Source: Naasia sp. SYSU D00948 (lineage in GTDB: Bacteria; Actinomycetota; Actinomycetes; Actinomycetales; Microbacteriaceae). From it: a DNA stretch of 64,000 bases. The notes under the pieces were generated by a model. It was given only the letters and a program-made list of their open reading frames with translations, had not been told where the DNA came from and searched no databases. The position numbers and the translations under genes were made by a program. Of the stretch, positions 34,273 to 42,935 are shown piece after piece. The stretch is from the NCBI RefSeq assembly GCF_017916515.1, contig NZ_JAFMTA010000001.1:434001-498000 (forward strand), read 5' to 3'. Each line of letters opens with the position of its first letter. Position 1 is the first letter of the stretch.

Positions 34273-35820
34273 ATGACCCCGTTCCCGGAGGACGCGACCA
34301 CGCCGGAGCGCCGCTCGCCGCTCGACTCGGTCAGCCCGGTCACACGCCGCCTCTTCCTCGGCGGAGTCGCCGGAGCAGTGGGCTGGTCGGTCCTGTCGGG
34401 AGGGCAGGCCGTGTCCGCCGCCACCCCCTCCCCCAGCCCCCTGCTTCCGGGCGAGTACACCCGCAAGAGCAACCAGGTCACCGCCTACGGGGGCACCCTG
34501 TACGACAACATCGTCGTCAAGATCAAGGGCGACCCCGCACGGCTCTACGTTCCGCAGTCCATCAAGCCGGGTCAGCAGACGCCGATCCGGGTGGTCTGGC
34601 TGTACCACGGCTCCGGAAGCGACCACAACGCGCTCGACGGGGGCTTCAAGCAGACCGGGGAGCGCACCGTGGACGAGGGGGCGATCGCCATCTGCCAGAA
34701 GGCCGGGGGCACCCTCTACTCGCATCCCTTCGCCCAGGCCTGCCAGGTGAACGGCTATGCGTGGGTGGCGGCGCTGTACAGGATCGCCGGGAACTACTTG
34801 CGGGGCACCTCCGGCGGAGGCGCCCTCTCGTGTGAGACGTACGGCTCGCGGCTCATCCCGGACATCCTCGGGATGTACAACGTCAACGGGTCGTACGACC
34901 TCATGGCGATGTACAACGCGGGCGGGAGCTCCCGCGACACCGTGGTCGCCGCGTTCGGCGACGATCCGGCTGCCATCCAGGCCGCGAATCCCGCTCGTCA
35001 CCGGCAGGCGACGTGGGCCGGGACGAGGATGCGCATCGTCGTCTCCCAGCCGAACGAGACGGACCGGACGGTTCCGCCGGAGCAGCACGGCCTGGCTCTG
35101 CTCGCCCTCGCTGCGCCGGTGGCCGCCGAGGCCTCCCTGCGCACCCATGCCCACGGCCACAGCACGCCGGGCTTCGCGCACCTCGACTTCGTGGACGCCA
35201 TGCGGCGATGGGCGCCGACCGCTCCTGCGCCGGACACGACCGCTCCGAGCGTCGCGGTCACCTCGCCGAGCGACGGCGCCGCCGTCGCGGGCAACGTCAC
35301 CCTCGCCGCGACCGCGACCGACGACTCCAGCGTCACCGGTGTCCGCTTCACGTGGGGCTCCGTCGACGCCGGCGCTGCGACCCTCGCGAACGGCGTGTGG
35401 ACGCTGCCCTTCGACACCCGCACAGCCGCCACTCCGGACGGGAGCTATGCGATCACCGCCACGGCCACGGACGCCGCCGGCAACACGGGCGTGAGCGCTC
35501 CCGTGACGGTGGCCGTGCGCAACACCGACACGCGCGCGCCCAGCGTGGTGATCACGTCCCCGGCGCAGGGCGCGGTCGTCTCCGGAGTCGTGACGGCGAC
35601 GGCGGCCGCCTCCGACGACGTCGGGGTGACAGGCGTGAGCTTCTACTCGGGGAGCCGCCTGATCGCCCCCGCGAGCCTCGTCGACGGGGTCTGGACGCTG
35701 ACCTTCAACACGCGGACCAGCGTGACGCCGAACGGCACGTACAGCATCACCGCACGCGCCGGTGACGCCGCGGGCAACGTAGGCGTGAGTCCTGCCGTCT
35801 CCATTCGGATCGCCAACTGA
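34273..35820 (+). CDS. Exported alpha/beta hydrolase with two Ig-like domains
   Basis: 515 residues. A Tat-like signal (VTRRLFLGGVAGAVGWSVL) precedes a hydrolase of the poly(3-hydroxybutyrate)-depolymerase/feruloyl-esterase type: VVWLYHGSGSDHNALDGG, serine elbow RGTSGGGALS near residue 180 and HGHSTPGFAHLDFV as a candidate histidine. Two repeats of about 95 residues follow, each with TAPSVAVTSPSDGA/APSVVITSPAQGA, VTGVRF/VTGVSFYSG, DGSYAITATATDAAGN/NGTYSITARAGDAAGN, i.e. Ig-like domains of cell-surface carbohydrate enzymes. Probably deacylates or binds the secreted polymer. AAGGGAG precedes ATG. Confidence 0.82.
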   Translation: MTPFPEDATTPERRSPLDSVSPVTRRLFLGGVAGAVGWSVLSGGQAVSAATPSPSPLLPGEYTRKSNQVTAYGGTLYDNIVVKIKGDPARLYVPQSIKPGQQTPIRVVWLYHGSGSDHNALDGGFKQTGERTVDEGAIAICQKAGGTLYSHPFAQACQVNGYAWVAALYRIAGNYLRGTSGGGALSCETYGSRLIPDILGMYNVNGSYDLMAMYNAGGSSRDTVVAAFGDDPAAIQAANPARHRQATWAGTRMRIVVSQPNETDRTVPPEQHGLALLALAAPVAAEASLRTHAHGHSTPGFAHLDFVDAMRRWAPTAPAPDTTAPSVAVTSPSDGAAVAGNVTLAATATDDSSVTGVRFTWGSVDAGAATLANGVWTLPFDTRTAATPDGSYAITATATDAAGNTGVSAPVTVAVRNTDTRAPSVVITSPAQGAVVSGVVTATAAASDDVGVTGVSFYSGSRLIAPASLVDGVWTLTFNTRTSVTPNGTYSITARAGDAAGNVGVSPAVSIRIAN

Positions 35821-35824
35821 CGGC

Positions 35825-35861
35825 GGCGGTCCGCCGGCGGTCCTCCGCCCGGCGGACTGCC
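35825..35861 (+). terminator. Stem-loop after the main EPS gene block
   Basis: GGCGGTCCGCCGG and CCGGCGGACTGCC form a 13-base-pair stem with one G-U pair and an 11-base loop, starting 5 bases after the hydrolase stop. No T-run. It fits a terminator between this block and the beta-helix gene. Confidence 0.55.
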
Positions 35862-35879
35862 TCCGCGGGGACCGGGAGG

Positions 35880-35885
35880 TACCCT
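35880..35885 (+). promoter_or_regulatory. -10 box for the beta-helix gene
   Basis: TACCCT matches TAnnnT and would give a leader of about 70 bases before the ATG. The same TACCCTG is found at the -10 of the priming transferase on the other strand. No convincing -35 is seen. Confidence 0.3.
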
Positions 35886-35960
35886 GTCAGTCACGGCACG
35901 TCCGACGGCGAGCGTCCGGGGGGTTGTCTCGCTGTCGGTTTTCATTGGGGGCTCACGCGC

Positions 35961-37295
35961 ATGCGCCGTTTCACTCGTTTCCGCTCACTGCTGCTGCTCG
36001 CGGTCGGGGCGCTCACGCTGCAGGTCACGCTGATCGGCTGCTTCACGGCCACCGCGCAGCCTGCTCCGTCGACGATCGGCGGCTCACTCGCCACCACGTC
36101 GGGCATCACGGCGACGCCCAAGTCCGACGGCGCCGTGGTGACCTGGACCGCCGCGAGCGGGGCAGCCGCATACAAGGTCTACCGGAGGACCGGGACCTCC
36201 GCCGCCGTGGTGGTCAACACCGTCCCCGTGACCGGCACCCGGCTCTTCGACGCGGGCCTCACCGCCGGAACGAGCTACACGTACTCGGTCGCCGCGGTGT
36301 CGTCCTCCGGCGCGGAATCGCCGCTGCCGGGGTCCGTGACGGTGAGGGCGGCCGATCCGCTGGCGAGCTACGCCGGCGCGATCGCCCGCGAGTGCCCGGC
36401 CGCGACCAAGCGGGTGTCGACGGCTGAGCAGCTTCGCACGGCCCTCGCGGGGGCCCGCGCCGGCGAGGTCATCTGGCTCCAGCCCGGCGTCTACCGCGGG
36501 AAGTTCAAGCTGGAGCGCAGCGGCACGACCACGAGTCCCATATGGCTCTGCGGCACCGAGGACTCCGTCCTCGAGACCGGCTCGATCTCGGACGGGTCCG
36601 CCCTCGTCCTGGACAAGGCCTCCAACGTGGGCCTCAGCGGCTTCGCGGTCCGCAACTCGCTGCAGGGCGTCATGGTCAAGTTCTCGAGCAACGTCACGAT
36701 CGCTCGGCTGACGGTCACCGACATCGGGTACGAGGGGATCCACGTCTACGCCCTCAGCTCGAACGCCGTCATCCGCGACAACACCATCCGCAACACCGGA
36801 GTGGTCGACGTCGCATACGGCGAGGGCATCTACATCGGAACGTCCAACCGGAGGTGGGACGTCGTCACCAGCGGTCAGCCCGACACCACGCGCCGCGTGG
36901 TCGTGCTCCGCAACACCATCGTGAACGCCGGCGCCGAGCCCATCGAGGCGAAGGAAGGCACGTCCGACGGCGTGATCGAGGGCAACGTGATCACCGGGCA
37001 CCAGACGGCGTCGCGCGCCATCGGCTGGGTCCTCGTCACGGGGAACAGCTGGCTCATCCGGGACAACACCGGCAGCGACGCCGTCACCAACGCCTACGCG
37101 CTCATGAAGAACGGGACGCAGTGGGGTCTCGACAACTCGGTCGTCGACAACAGCGGCGAGGCCGGCTCGGCCGCAGGCTGGGGAGTCCTCGTGCACCATC
37201 CCGGATCTCCCGTCCCTGCTGGCACCGTCGTCGGCTGCGACAACAGGGTGTCGGGCACCGCGTCGGGCGTGACGCACGTGCCCTGCCAGAACTGA
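35961..37295 (+). CDS. Exported right-handed beta-helix protein with FnIII domain
   Basis: 444 residues. The signal sequence contains LIGC (Cys27), which fits a lipobox, so it may be a lipoprotein. Residues about 45-130 form a fibronectin-III-like domain (GAVVTWTAASGAAAYKVYRR, LTAGTSYTYSVAAVSSSGAE). The rest is a parallel beta-helix with repeated N-x-I strands: VIWLQPGVYRGKF, GLSGFAVRNSL, NVTIARLTVTDI, AVIRDNTIRNTG, VVLRNTIVNAG, GVIEGNVITGH. Such folds are polysaccharide lyases or binding proteins. Its place inside the EPS locus suggests a depolymerase or processing enzyme; catalytic residues could not be identified. Confidence 0.78.
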   Translation: MRRFTRFRSLLLLAVGALTLQVTLIGCFTATAQPAPSTIGGSLATTSGITATPKSDGAVVTWTAASGAAAYKVYRRTGTSAAVVVNTVPVTGTRLFDAGLTAGTSYTYSVAAVSSSGAESPLPGSVTVRAADPLASYAGAIARECPAATKRVSTAEQLRTALAGARAGEVIWLQPGVYRGKFKLERSGTTTSPIWLCGTEDSVLETGSISDGSALVLDKASNVGLSGFAVRNSLQGVMVKFSSNVTIARLTVTDIGYEGIHVYALSSNAVIRDNTIRNTGVVDVAYGEGIYIGTSNRRWDVVTSGQPDTTRRVVVLRNTIVNAGAEPIEAKEGTSDGVIEGNVITGHQTASRAIGWVLVTGNSWLIRDNTGSDAVTNAYALMKNGTQWGLDNSVVDNSGEAGSAAGWGVLVHHPGSPVPAGTVVGCDNRVSGTASGVTHVPCQN

Positions 37296-37302
37296 GACAC
37301 TC

Positions 37303-37318
37303 CGCCGCAGTCGCGGCG
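37303..37318 (+). terminator. Weak stem-loop after the beta-helix gene
   Basis: CGCCGC-AGTC-GCGGCG is a perfect 6-base-pair stem with a 4-base loop, 7 bases after the stop. Too short to be convincing alone. Confidence 0.3.
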
Positions 37319-37405
37319 CCTGCCCCCCGAACGGGTTGTTGCGGGCCCGTGAAATTCCGGTAACAGGGTGCCCCCGGCGTCTAGAGCGCCGCAGAGGGGC
37401 CGCGC

Positions 37406-37411
37406 TAGGGT
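37406..37411 (+). promoter_or_regulatory. -10 box for the second EPS glycosyltransferase unit
   Basis: TAGGGT lies 60 bases before the ATG of the Alg14/Alg13-like gene. GGTAACAGGGTG about 35 bases upstream resembles AT-containing elements near other EPS promoters. Evidence is positional only. Confidence 0.35.
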
Positions 37412-37471
37412 GATCGCGCGGCCACGGATGTCTGCACCTTCATTACCAGAGACAGCACCCGGGGAGCCGTC

Positions 37472-38443
37472 ATGGGAAGCACGACCGCCAATCGCAAGCT
37501 GCTGCTCGTCGCCTCCACCGGCGGCCACCTCGCCGAGCTCGTGCGGCTGCTGCCCGTGCTGAACGCCTCCGACGACTCCCTCTGGGTCACCTTCCGGTCC
37601 CCGCAGAGCGAGGCTCTCCTCAGAGGGCGCCGCGTCTTCTACGTGCCCTACGTGAAGCCGCGGGACGTGCTCGCGGTGCTCCGCGTGATGGGGATCACAC
37701 TCCGCCGGCTCCGCCACGAGCGCTTCGACGGCGCGGTCAGCACCGGGTCGGGCATCGCCCTCGCCTGCTTCCCGGCCGCCATCCTGCGCGGGATCCCGAC
37801 GAAGTACGTCGAGAGCCTCGGTCGCGTCTCCGCGCCGTCCGCGACCGGCCGGATCCTCGCCGCCCTGGGCGCTACGGCGATGTTCACCCAGTCCGAGCGG
37901 ATGGCTCGCGGCCGGTGGTCGCCGCACCCGAGTGTGCTGAGCACCTACCGCGCGGTCCCCCGGCCGACCGACTCCCGGCCCCCGCGGCTCTTCGTCACCC
38001 TCGGCACCATCCGCGGCTACCGCTTCGACGCGCTCGTCGACGCCGTCCTCGCCTCCGGACTCGCCGACGAGCGGACGGTCTGGCAGGTGGGCGAGACGGT
38101 GCGGCGCGACCTGCCCGGCACGGTCTACCAGTACCTGTCGGCCGAGGACTACGTCGCGGCCGCGCGGGACGCGGACGTCGTCATCTCCCACGCGGGCGTC
38201 GGCTCGCTCCTGGTCCTTCTCGAGGCCGGCGTGTACCCGATCCTGGTCACTCGCCGGGCCCACCGGAACGAGCACGTGGACGACCACCAGCTCGAGCTCC
38301 GGGAGGTGGTGCGCGGCCGAGGCGTGGCGCGGGTCGTGGACGTCGAGGAGCTCGACGCCGCGCTCATCCAGAGGGTGCGCGCGCTCGAGGTCACCGACCG
38401 GCTGGAAGGGATCTCCGACCGCAGAACCGCCCTCGCCGGCTGA
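37472..38443 (+). CDS. Alg14/Alg13-type fused glycosyltransferase
   Basis: 323 residues that combine two parts often encoded separately (EpsE/EpsF, PssD/PssE). The N-terminal Alg14-like half has LLLVASTGGHLAELVRLLPV, WVTFRSPQSEALLRGRRVFY, AVSTGSGIALACFPAAILRG and YVESLGRVSAPSATGRI. From about residue 165 the Alg13/GT28 C-terminal half begins: RLFVTLGTIRGYRFDALVDA, TVYQYLSAEDYVAAARDADV and VISHAGVGSLLVLLEAGVYP. The fusion makes a complete GT28 enzyme at the membrane. GGGGAG precedes ATG. A separate small unit with the next two genes. Confidence 0.88.
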   Translation: MGSTTANRKLLLVASTGGHLAELVRLLPVLNASDDSLWVTFRSPQSEALLRGRRVFYVPYVKPRDVLAVLRVMGITLRRLRHERFDGAVSTGSGIALACFPAAILRGIPTKYVESLGRVSAPSATGRILAALGATAMFTQSERMARGRWSPHPSVLSTYRAVPRPTDSRPPRLFVTLGTIRGYRFDALVDAVLASGLADERTVWQVGETVRRDLPGTVYQYLSAEDYVAAARDADVVISHAGVGSLLVLLEAGVYPILVTRRAHRNEHVDDHQLELREVVRGRGVARVVDVEELDAALIQRVRALEVTDRLEGISDRRTALAG

Positions 38444-38468
38444 TCCCGCCCACCACGAAGGAACGCGC

Positions 38469-39599
38469 GTGAGAACCGTCTTCGCGATCGGCCGCGGCCA
38501 GTACGAGAACATCGGCGACATCATCCTGCGACGACAGCTGCTGGACTGGGTGCGGCCGATGGGACCGCTCCATGTATATGTGGGCCACTCGCCGGACGGC
38601 TACGACGAGGGCTTGCGGCTCGGCCCGGACGACGTGGTGTACCGCTCCCTTCTCCGCTGGTACCGGGCAGCGCTCTCCGCAGCACTGCAGGGGAACGCCG
38701 CCTACGTGTTCAAGCCAGGCGAGATCCAGCTGACCCTCGTGGGCATGAAGGAGCACCTCTCGATGCTCCCGCTGCTCGCCGCGCTCCGAGCCAGGGGCGG
38801 CAGGGCCGTCCGTGCGGGAGTCGGCACCCGCAACTACGCCCCGCTGCCTCGGGCCCTGATGCGGCCGTCGATCGCGCTGTCCGACCTCACGCTCTGGCGC
38901 GACGTGACGACGGCCTCCTACATGCGCACCGGGCAGGCGATGCCGGATCTCGCGTTCGCCGAGGGGGCCGGCGACGAGGAGATCGAGCGCTTCCGCGAGC
39001 ACGACCCCGAGCGGAACGTGCTGGTCGTCTCCATGCGCGCCGATGACCACATCCGGCCCTACCCGAGCCGGCAGTGGCTCGACGGCGTCCGGCAGTATGC
39101 CGCGTCCCGGGGACTCGAGATCTGGGCGGTCACCCAGGTCCACGTCGACGACGAGCGCACCCGCCGGCTGGCGCGCGACCTCGGGGGGCGCGCCCTCACC
39201 TGGGAGCACCTCGGCGACCACGCGGGACAGGAGCGCCGCCTGCGCGAGCTGTACCGGCGCACCGCCGTCGCGCTGAGCGACCGGCTCCACGTCATCATCG
39301 CGGCCTTCACCGAGGGAGCTGTGCCCGTCGGCTCCCTCGTCGACGGCTCGGACAAGGTGGACCGCCACTTCCGCACCATCGGGATCGACGGCGTGTCGGT
39401 GGCCACCCGCGGCCTCTCCGCCGACGAGTTCGCATCCGCCATCGGCACCCTCGAGACGCAGCGTCCCGCCATGTTCGAGCGTCTCCTCGAGGCCCGATCC
39501 CGGCTGGGACGCCATCGTGCGGACGTCCAGAGCGTCCTGGCATCCGGCCCGTCGGGAGCGCGCCGGCCGGCTCCCGAGAAGGTCCCCGCCACCTCATGA
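38469..39599 (+). CDS. Polysaccharide pyruvyl transferase (third copy)
   Basis: 376 residues. GQYENIGDIILRRQLLDWVR, PLHVYVGHSPDG, VRAGVGTRNYAPL, LTLWRDVTTASYM, VLVVSMRADDHIRPYPS, and ALSDRLHVIIAAFTEGAVP are the family motifs in order. Paralogue of the copy at 32215, with a similar N-terminus. Three copies in one locus imply more than one pyruvylated position or regulation by alternative enzymes. GTG follows the Alg14/13 gene by 25 bases; GAAGGAAC lies upstream. Overlaps the next gene by ATGA. Confidence 0.82.
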   Translation: MRTVFAIGRGQYENIGDIILRRQLLDWVRPMGPLHVYVGHSPDGYDEGLRLGPDDVVYRSLLRWYRAALSAALQGNAAYVFKPGEIQLTLVGMKEHLSMLPLLAALRARGGRAVRAGVGTRNYAPLPRALMRPSIALSDLTLWRDVTTASYMRTGQAMPDLAFAEGAGDEEIERFREHDPERNVLVVSMRADDHIRPYPSRQWLDGVRQYAASRGLEIWAVTQVHVDDERTRRLARDLGGRALTWEHLGDHAGQERRLRELYRRTAVALSDRLHVIIAAFTEGAVPVGSLVDGSDKVDRHFRTIGIDGVSVATRGLSADEFASAIGTLETQRPAMFERLLEARSRLGRHRADVQSVLASGPSGARRPAPEKVPATS

Positions 39600-40660
39600 C
39601 GGGCGTCCGCCCCGTCGTCCACCACCTCGGAAGGGCGGGCGACATCGCAGGGGGCATGACCCAGGTCCTCAACGGCTACCTGGAGTGGCCCTTCCCCCGT
39701 GTGGACGTCGCGGTGATCACCTCGCGGGGGGATCCGCACGACATCCGGGCCGGGGTCCGCCGCGCGGCGAGCGCAGCCGGCCGAGTCCTGCAGCTGCCGC
39801 GCAGTGGCACCGTCGTCGTGGCCCACCTCTCGGAGCGAGGGTCGTTCCTGCGTGAGGGCTCGCTGCTGCGGGCGGCCGCCGCGCGAGGCGTGGCCACGGT
39901 GGCGCACCTGCACGGAAGCTCCTTCGCGTCGTTCGCCGAGGCCCGGCCGCGCCTCGTACGGTGGGCGCTGTCGGCCGCGGACCGGGTGGTCTCGCTGTCG
40001 GAGGAGTCGAGCAGGGTCGCCGCACGCTTCGTGCCGGCCGACCGCATCTCGCTCATCCCGAACGCCATCCCGTCCGGAGCCCCCGCGACGAAGGAGCGGC
40101 TGGTCGTCTTCGGCGGCGTCGTGACCCATCGGAAGGGCATCGACGTCCTCCAGGCCGCGTGGGACGCGGCCCGTCAGCCGGGCTGGGAGCTGGTGGTCGC
40201 CGGACCGCCCGTCGACGGGCACCTGATCCGCCCCGACCTGCGTCAGGCGCGCTTCCTCGGGGCCGTCTCCCATGCCGAGCTGATGGCGCTGCTCGACCGC
40301 TCCGCGATCGCCGTGCTGCCCTCGCGCGAGGAGGCCATGCCGATGTTCATCCTCGAGGCGATGGCCCGGAGGAACTGCGTGATCGCGACGCGCGTCGGCG
40401 GGATCGCGGCCGTGCTCGGCGGAGGCGAGGGCATCGTCCTTCCGCCCGGTGAGGTCGAGCCCCTCGCCGCCGCGCTGGGGAACGTGATGACCGACGGCGC
40501 GGCTCGCGGCCGGTACGCGGACGCCGCGGCGAGCGCCTTCGCCGACCGCTTCTCGGCGGAGACGGTCTTCCCGATGCTCGAGGAGCTCTGGCTCACGGCT
40601 CTCGAGGATGCGAACACTCGCCGTGCTGTGCCGCGGCGGAGTCAGGTCGCTCTGGACTGA
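39596..40660 (+). CDS. Glycosyltransferase family 4
   Basis: 354 residues. HHLGRAGDIAGGMTQVLNGY (acceptor-side GGM loop), VATVAHLHGSSFASF, ADRVVSLSEESSRVA, SLIPNAIP, RLVVFGGVVTHRKGIDVLQA, ARFLGAVSHAELMALLDRS and the donor motif VLPSREEAMPMFILEAMARR (E-x7-E) are in GT4 order. It completes a set of five glycosyltransferases in the locus besides the priming enzyme. Start overlaps the upstream stop. Ends 7 bases before a small convergent gene. Confidence 0.9.
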   Translation: MTGVRPVVHHLGRAGDIAGGMTQVLNGYLEWPFPRVDVAVITSRGDPHDIRAGVRRAASAAGRVLQLPRSGTVVVAHLSERGSFLREGSLLRAAAARGVATVAHLHGSSFASFAEARPRLVRWALSAADRVVSLSEESSRVAARFVPADRISLIPNAIPSGAPATKERLVVFGGVVTHRKGIDVLQAAWDAARQPGWELVVAGPPVDGHLIRPDLRQARFLGAVSHAELMALLDRSAIAVLPSREEAMPMFILEAMARRNCVIATRVGGIAAVLGGGEGIVLPPGEVEPLAAALGNVMTDGAARGRYADAAASAFADRFSAETVFPMLEELWLTALEDANTRRAVPRRSQVALD

Positions 40661-40667
40661 GCGGCCG

Positions 40668-40850
40668 CTACCGCTCGTCGAGGCGGCGGGTCCTCGTGGT
40701 GCCGTCCGGGTTGATGAGCCCGCGCCGAAGGGCGCGCCGGTACGCCCTCCCGCGCAGGTGCCGGAACTCCTGGCCGGGCGGCAGGTCACCGGGATCCGCG
40801 CCATGACGAGCGCGGAAGACCCGGACGAGGAGGCGCCTCAGCAGCGTCAC
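40668..40850 (-). CDS. Small basic protein, unknown
   Basis: 60 residues from GTG 40850, very rich in arginine (LLRRLLVRVFRARHG, RGRAYRRALRRGLINPDG). A Shine-Dalgarno-like GAGGTGAC lies directly upstream. No family recognised. The GLINPDGTTR tail looks ordered rather than random, but arginine-rich short frames are common in such DNA. Converges with the glycosyltransferase. Confidence 0.4.
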   Translation of the reverse strand: MTLLRRLLVRVFRARHGADPGDLPPGQEFRHLRGRAYRRALRRGLINPDGTTRTRRLDER

Positions 40851-41065
40851 GTCACCTCTTCGCCTCGCTGGAATCGGCGCTGTCCGCACCTGTGGCCCCC
40901 GGTCGCCCCAGCAAGAGCGAACGCATCATTCTACCCGCGGCGGGAAGCGCCGCCTATCGCGCATCACCACAGGGAGCCCGATCCGATTGTGGGCCCTCGA
41001 CAGGAGGCGATCCTCCGCGCAGCGGAACTAGCGTGGGGGCTTCGCGAACAGCAGAAGGAGGCACG

Positions 41066-41356
41066 ATGAGTGCCAGCTCCGCCGTCACCTCCCCGCGTCT
41101 CGTCCCGTCGTCGCCCGCCGACGAGAGCCGTGAGCTGTCCCGCGACCGCCTCTGGTGGTGCCGCCTCCCCCGTCCCCTGAGCTCCGGGGTGCTCAGCCCG
41201 GGCGCGGAGGACTGGCCGTGGCGACCGGTCCGGCTGATCGATGCCTATGCCGACCGGTTCATCGTCGTCCTCGAGATCCCGGGTCCCGACGAGTCGGCCG
41301 CCCCGCTGATCCTGACGGGCGAGGCGGCACGCCTGCTCGCCGCCTCGCCCTGCTGA
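41066..41356 (+). CDS. Small hypothetical protein
   Basis: 96 residues, no signal peptide or membrane helix. WWCRLPRPLSSGVLSPGAED and WPWRPVRLIDAYADRFIVVLEIPG read like a small beta-rich domain. AGAAGGAGG gives a strong ribosome site 3 bases before the ATG, and a TAGCGT -10-like box lies at about 41030. GGAGG-CGAT-CCTCC (41003-41016) upstream is a small inverted repeat. Function unknown; it converges with the priming transferase gene. Confidence 0.55.
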   Translation: MSASSAVTSPRLVPSSPADESRELSRDRLWWCRLPRPLSSGVLSPGAEDWPWRPVRLIDAYADRFIVVLEIPGPDESAAPLILTGEAARLLAASPC

Positions 41357-41393
41357 CCCTCGGCACCCCATGGAAGGACCGATCCGGGCGGCA

Positions 41394-42881
41394 TCAGTAG
41401 GCGCCGGCGGGCGCGACGACGGCTCGCGCCGTCTTCCAGAGGATCGCGAGGTCCCCGGTCATCGACCAGTTCTCGACGTAGTAGAGGTCGAGCCGCACCG
41501 ACTCCTCCCAGGAGAGGTCGGAGCGACCGCTGACCTGCCAGAGGCCGGTGATGCCCGGCTTCACGAGGAAGCGGCGGTTCACCCGCGCCTCGTACCGCTC
41601 GACCTCGCGCGGAAGGGGCGGCCGGGGCCCGACGAGTGACATCTCGCCCCGCCAGACGTTGATGAGCTGGGGCAGCTCGTCGAGGCTGTAGCGCCGGAGG
41701 ATCCTCCCGACGGGCGTGACCCGAGGGTCGTCCTTCATCTTGAACAGGATCTCGTTCCCGCGGTCGCGGGCGGCCGACTGCAGCGCGCTCAGGCGCTCCT
41801 CCGCGTCCGTCACCATGGAGCGGAACTTGAGCATGCGGAACTCCGTCCCCTTCTTGCCGACCCGCAGCTGACTGAAGAGGACGGGCCCGGAGCTCGTCGC
41901 CTTGATCGCGATGGCGATCGCGAGGAACAGCGGCGCGAGCGCGACGAGCAGCGCGGACGAGACCACGATGTCGAAGACCCGCTTGGAGTACAGCGGGCGC
42001 CCCTCGTACCGCGGCGTCTCGACGTGCAGGAGCGGAAGGCCGGACACCGGACGGGCGTGCACACGAGGGCCCGCCACGTCCGTGAGGCTCGGGGCCACCA
42101 CGAGGTGGCGTCGGCCCGGCTCGAGCTCCCAGCTCAGCTCGCGCACGCGCTCCGGCGGCAGGTCGTCCGAGCTCGTCACCGCGACCGTGTCCGCTCCCGA
42201 CTGCTCGACGATCGCGGAGATGTCCCCGAGGTCGGACCAGAGCGGAATGTCGGTGCCGGGCAACGTCCCGCCGCCGCGCGCGTTCAGGACGCAGGCGCCG
42301 ACGACCCGGTACCCGGCCGACGGGTTGCGGCGCAGGTCCTGCTCCAGGTGCCGCACGCTCGCCTCGGAGCCCACGAGGAGCATCCGGTACGAGTACTCCC
42401 CCGCCGCCCTGCGGGCGGTGAGCCAGCGGCGCCAGAGCCAGCGGGACGTCAGGAGCGCCGCCAGCCCGGCGCAGAAGGCGGTGAGGACGTAGACCCTGCG
42501 GAGGTCGCCCTGGTACAGGTAGGCGGCGACCGCCAGCAGCCCGAACACGATCACCGTCGCGTTGATCACCCGTCGGTACTCCGTGGCGTCCGCACCGACG
42601 ATGCGGTGGTCCCGCGTGCCGAGGGTGTGCAGCGCGGTCCCCCAGGCGAGCGACACCACGACCGACACGAGTCCGTAGCGGACGACCATCGGGAGCACGG
42701 CGGCCGCCGGCAGCTCCCGGGAGTCGAGGGCGACGGCGACGAGGAACGAGGCGGCGACGGCCAGCCCGATCGCGAGGGCGTCGGTGAGGGCGAGCCGCCA
42801 TCGGTAGTCGGACTGCCAGGTGGCTGTCCGAGCGACGCGTCGCGTCGAGATCGGACGCGCAGCGGTCAGAGAGTCGAGCAT
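41394..42881 (-). CDS. Undecaprenyl-phosphate hexose-1-phosphate transferase (WbaP/CpsE type)
   Basis: 495 residues, polyprenyl glycosylphosphotransferase. Five N-terminal hydrophobic helices (to about residue 150) and a CoA-binding-like domain (MLLVGSEASVRHLEQDLRRN) precede the catalytic bacterial-sugar-transferase domain: KRVFDIVVSSALLVALAPLF, SGPVLFSQLRVGKKGTEFRM, KFRSMVTDAEERL, the DDPRVTPVGRILRRYSLDEL segment with the catalytic Asp-Glu, SLVGPRPPLPREV and GITGLWQVSGRSDLSWEE. It starts repeat-unit assembly by placing glucose- or galactose-1-phosphate on the lipid carrier. It points towards the rest of the locus and forms its right border. Confidence 0.93.
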   Translation of the reverse strand: MLDSLTAARPISTRRVARTATWQSDYRWRLALTDALAIGLAVAASFLVAVALDSRELPAAAVLPMVVRYGLVSVVVSLAWGTALHTLGTRDHRIVGADATEYRRVINATVIVFGLLAVAAYLYQGDLRRVYVLTAFCAGLAALLTSRWLWRRWLTARRAAGEYSYRMLLVGSEASVRHLEQDLRRNPSAGYRVVGACVLNARGGGTLPGTDIPLWSDLGDISAIVEQSGADTVAVTSSDDLPPERVRELSWELEPGRRHLVVAPSLTDVAGPRVHARPVSGLPLLHVETPRYEGRPLYSKRVFDIVVSSALLVALAPLFLAIAIAIKATSSGPVLFSQLRVGKKGTEFRMLKFRSMVTDAEERLSALQSAARDRGNEILFKMKDDPRVTPVGRILRRYSLDELPQLINVWRGEMSLVGPRPPLPREVERYEARVNRRFLVKPGITGLWQVSGRSDLSWEESVRLDLYYVENWSMTGDLAILWKTARAVVAPAGAY

Positions 42882-42935
42882 CGAAAATACCCCCGTGGTC
42901 GAGAGCCCCGTCGCTCGAGGAAGACCTGTGGGGGC

